From positions 1 to 15,556 of the forward strand of contig QNFN01000010.1 in assembly GCA_003645555.1 (NCBI GenBank): a stretch of DNA of 15,556 nt. Reading direction: 5' to 3'. The position numbers were made by a program, and so were the translations under genes. Source of the stretch: Gammaproteobacteria bacterium (lineage in GTDB: Bacteria > Pseudomonadota > Gammaproteobacteria > QNFN01). Each line of letters begins with the position of its first letter. The first letter of the stretch is position 1. Below the pieces are notes generated by a model. It had not been told where the DNA came from and made no database searches. It worked only from the letters and a program-made list of their open reading frames with translations. Shown here piece by piece: positions 15,018-15,556 of this stretch.

Positions 15018-15556
15018 TCAGGCCTTCTCGACCAACATGCGCCCGCGCATCTCCATGTGCAGGGCGTGGCAGAACCACTGGCAGTAGAACCAGTGGACTC
15101 CCGGCCGGTCGGCGACGAAAGTCACCGAACTGGTCTGCTGCGGCCCGATTTCCATGCAAACGCCAAAGTTGGCCATCGTGAAGCCATGCGTCAGGTCATC
15201 GACCTTGTCGACGTTGGTGACGCACACCGTCACCTCGTCGCCCTGCTTGACCTTGAAATCGGTCATGCTGAAGTTGGGCGCCGACGAGGTCATGTAGACC
15301 CGCACCTTGTTGCCATCGCGGATCACCTTCGAGTCGGTCTCGAGCTTGATGCCGTCCTTCTTGGCTATCGCCACCGTCGCGGCAAACGTCGGATCGTTGC
15401 GATCGTAGATCGACCGCGGATTGACGATGTCAGCACGCACGATGATGGCGTCGTGCGGCTCGGCAAAAGTCGCACCGTCATGAACCAGCTTGAGCTTATC
15501 GCCACTGATGTCGATCAACTGATCGTTCTCCGGCTTCAGTGGGCCGGTGTTGAGGA
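15018..15556 (-). CDS. nosZ: Nitrous oxide reductase, C-terminal CuA domain (partial)
   Basis: About 179 C-terminal residues are visible; the seven-bladed propeller with the CuZ site lies outside the window. NosZ reduces N2O to N2 in the periplasm. The cupredoxin domain contains all CuA ligands: His in LTHGF, and C-x3-C-x3-H-x2-M in [14 protein letters not shown] (15048-15089), including the tryptophan between the cysteines. Upstream, [13 protein letters not shown] and [13 protein letters not shown] are typical of the linker. The open frame has no stop up to the right edge, so the gene continues beyond it; an apparent in-frame TTG at 15518 is not the start. The nosZ-D-F-Y-L order is the layout I associate with clade I nos clusters of Gamma-, Beta- and Alphaproteobacteria, but clade cannot be fixed without the N-terminus. 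Confidence 0.97.
   Translation of the reverse strand, partial: LNTGPLKPENDQLIDISGDKLKLVHDGATFAEPHDAIIVRADIVNPRSIYDRNDPTFAATVAIAKKDGIKLETDSKVIRDGNKVRVYMTSSAPNFSMTDFKVKQGDEVTVCVTNVDKVDDLTHGFTMANFGVCMEIGPQQTSSVTFVADRPGVHWFYCQWFCHALHMEMRGRMLVEKA

Noticed and set aside
15018..15518. Short complete gene starting at 15518
   Set aside because: The frame stays open to the window edge and encodes the NosZ linker, so this is the end of a longer nosZ.

Overview
The window looks like a GC-rich proteobacterial chromosome, most likely a denitrifying or otherwise N2O-respiring gammaproteobacterium (a betaproteobacterium is possible). This rests on three things: a nosZ-D-F-Y-L gene order, a liuA-B-D leucine-catabolism cluster behind a LiuR-like palindrome, and gaps filled with REP-type palindromes and MITEs. 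No rRNA, tRNA, CRISPR array, intact transposase or phage gene was seen.

Layout. Positions 1-10113, all on the minus strand and read from right to left, form a branched-chain amino acid / acyl-CoA oxidation block: isovaleryl-CoA dehydrogenase (liuA), both subunits of 3-methylcrotonyl-CoA carboxylase (liuB, liuD), acetoacetyl-CoA synthetase (aacS), a thiolase, a second acyl-CoA dehydrogenase and the N-terminal part of a short-chain 3-hydroxyacyl-CoA dehydrogenase cut by the window edge. liuA-liuB-liuD-aacS are packed with gaps of 2-15 nt and look like one operon. A 436-bp repeat-filled gap separates it from the thiolase-dehydrogenase-SDR part, whose own gaps also carry palindromes. Positions 10114-10567 are a divergent intergenic region with the LiuR-like operator and a MITE. 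Positions 10568-11215 (plus strand) hold a single-domain PqiA-like membrane protein. Positions 11216-11354 are a second type of MITE squeezed between two convergent stop codons. Positions 11355-15556 (minus strand) hold the C-terminal CuA domain of nitrous oxide reductase (nosZ, partial) followed by nosD, nosF, nosY and nosL, with 4-17 nt overlaps between nosD and nosL.

How the genes work together. LiuA oxidises isovaleryl-CoA, LiuB/LiuD carboxylate the product 3-methylcrotonyl-CoA, and AacS plus thiolase would bring the acetoacetate made at the end of leucine breakdown to acetyl-CoA. The second dehydrogenase, the SDR and the thiolase are also the set needed for isoleucine-type or short-chain beta-oxidation. 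The hydratase (liuC), HMG-CoA lyase (liuE) and regulator (liuR) are not in the window. The nos genes encode the terminal N2O reductase and its copper-centre assembly machinery (NosD beta-helix, NosFY ABC transporter, NosL copper lipoprotein).

I found no convincing new multi-gene system. The most unusual signals are: a MITE nested inside a REP palindrome that it splits; a second MITE whose flanks carry the stop codons of two convergent genes; lysine-to-threonine changes at ATP-contacting positions of two adjacent enzymes; and an AT-rich patch inside liuB.
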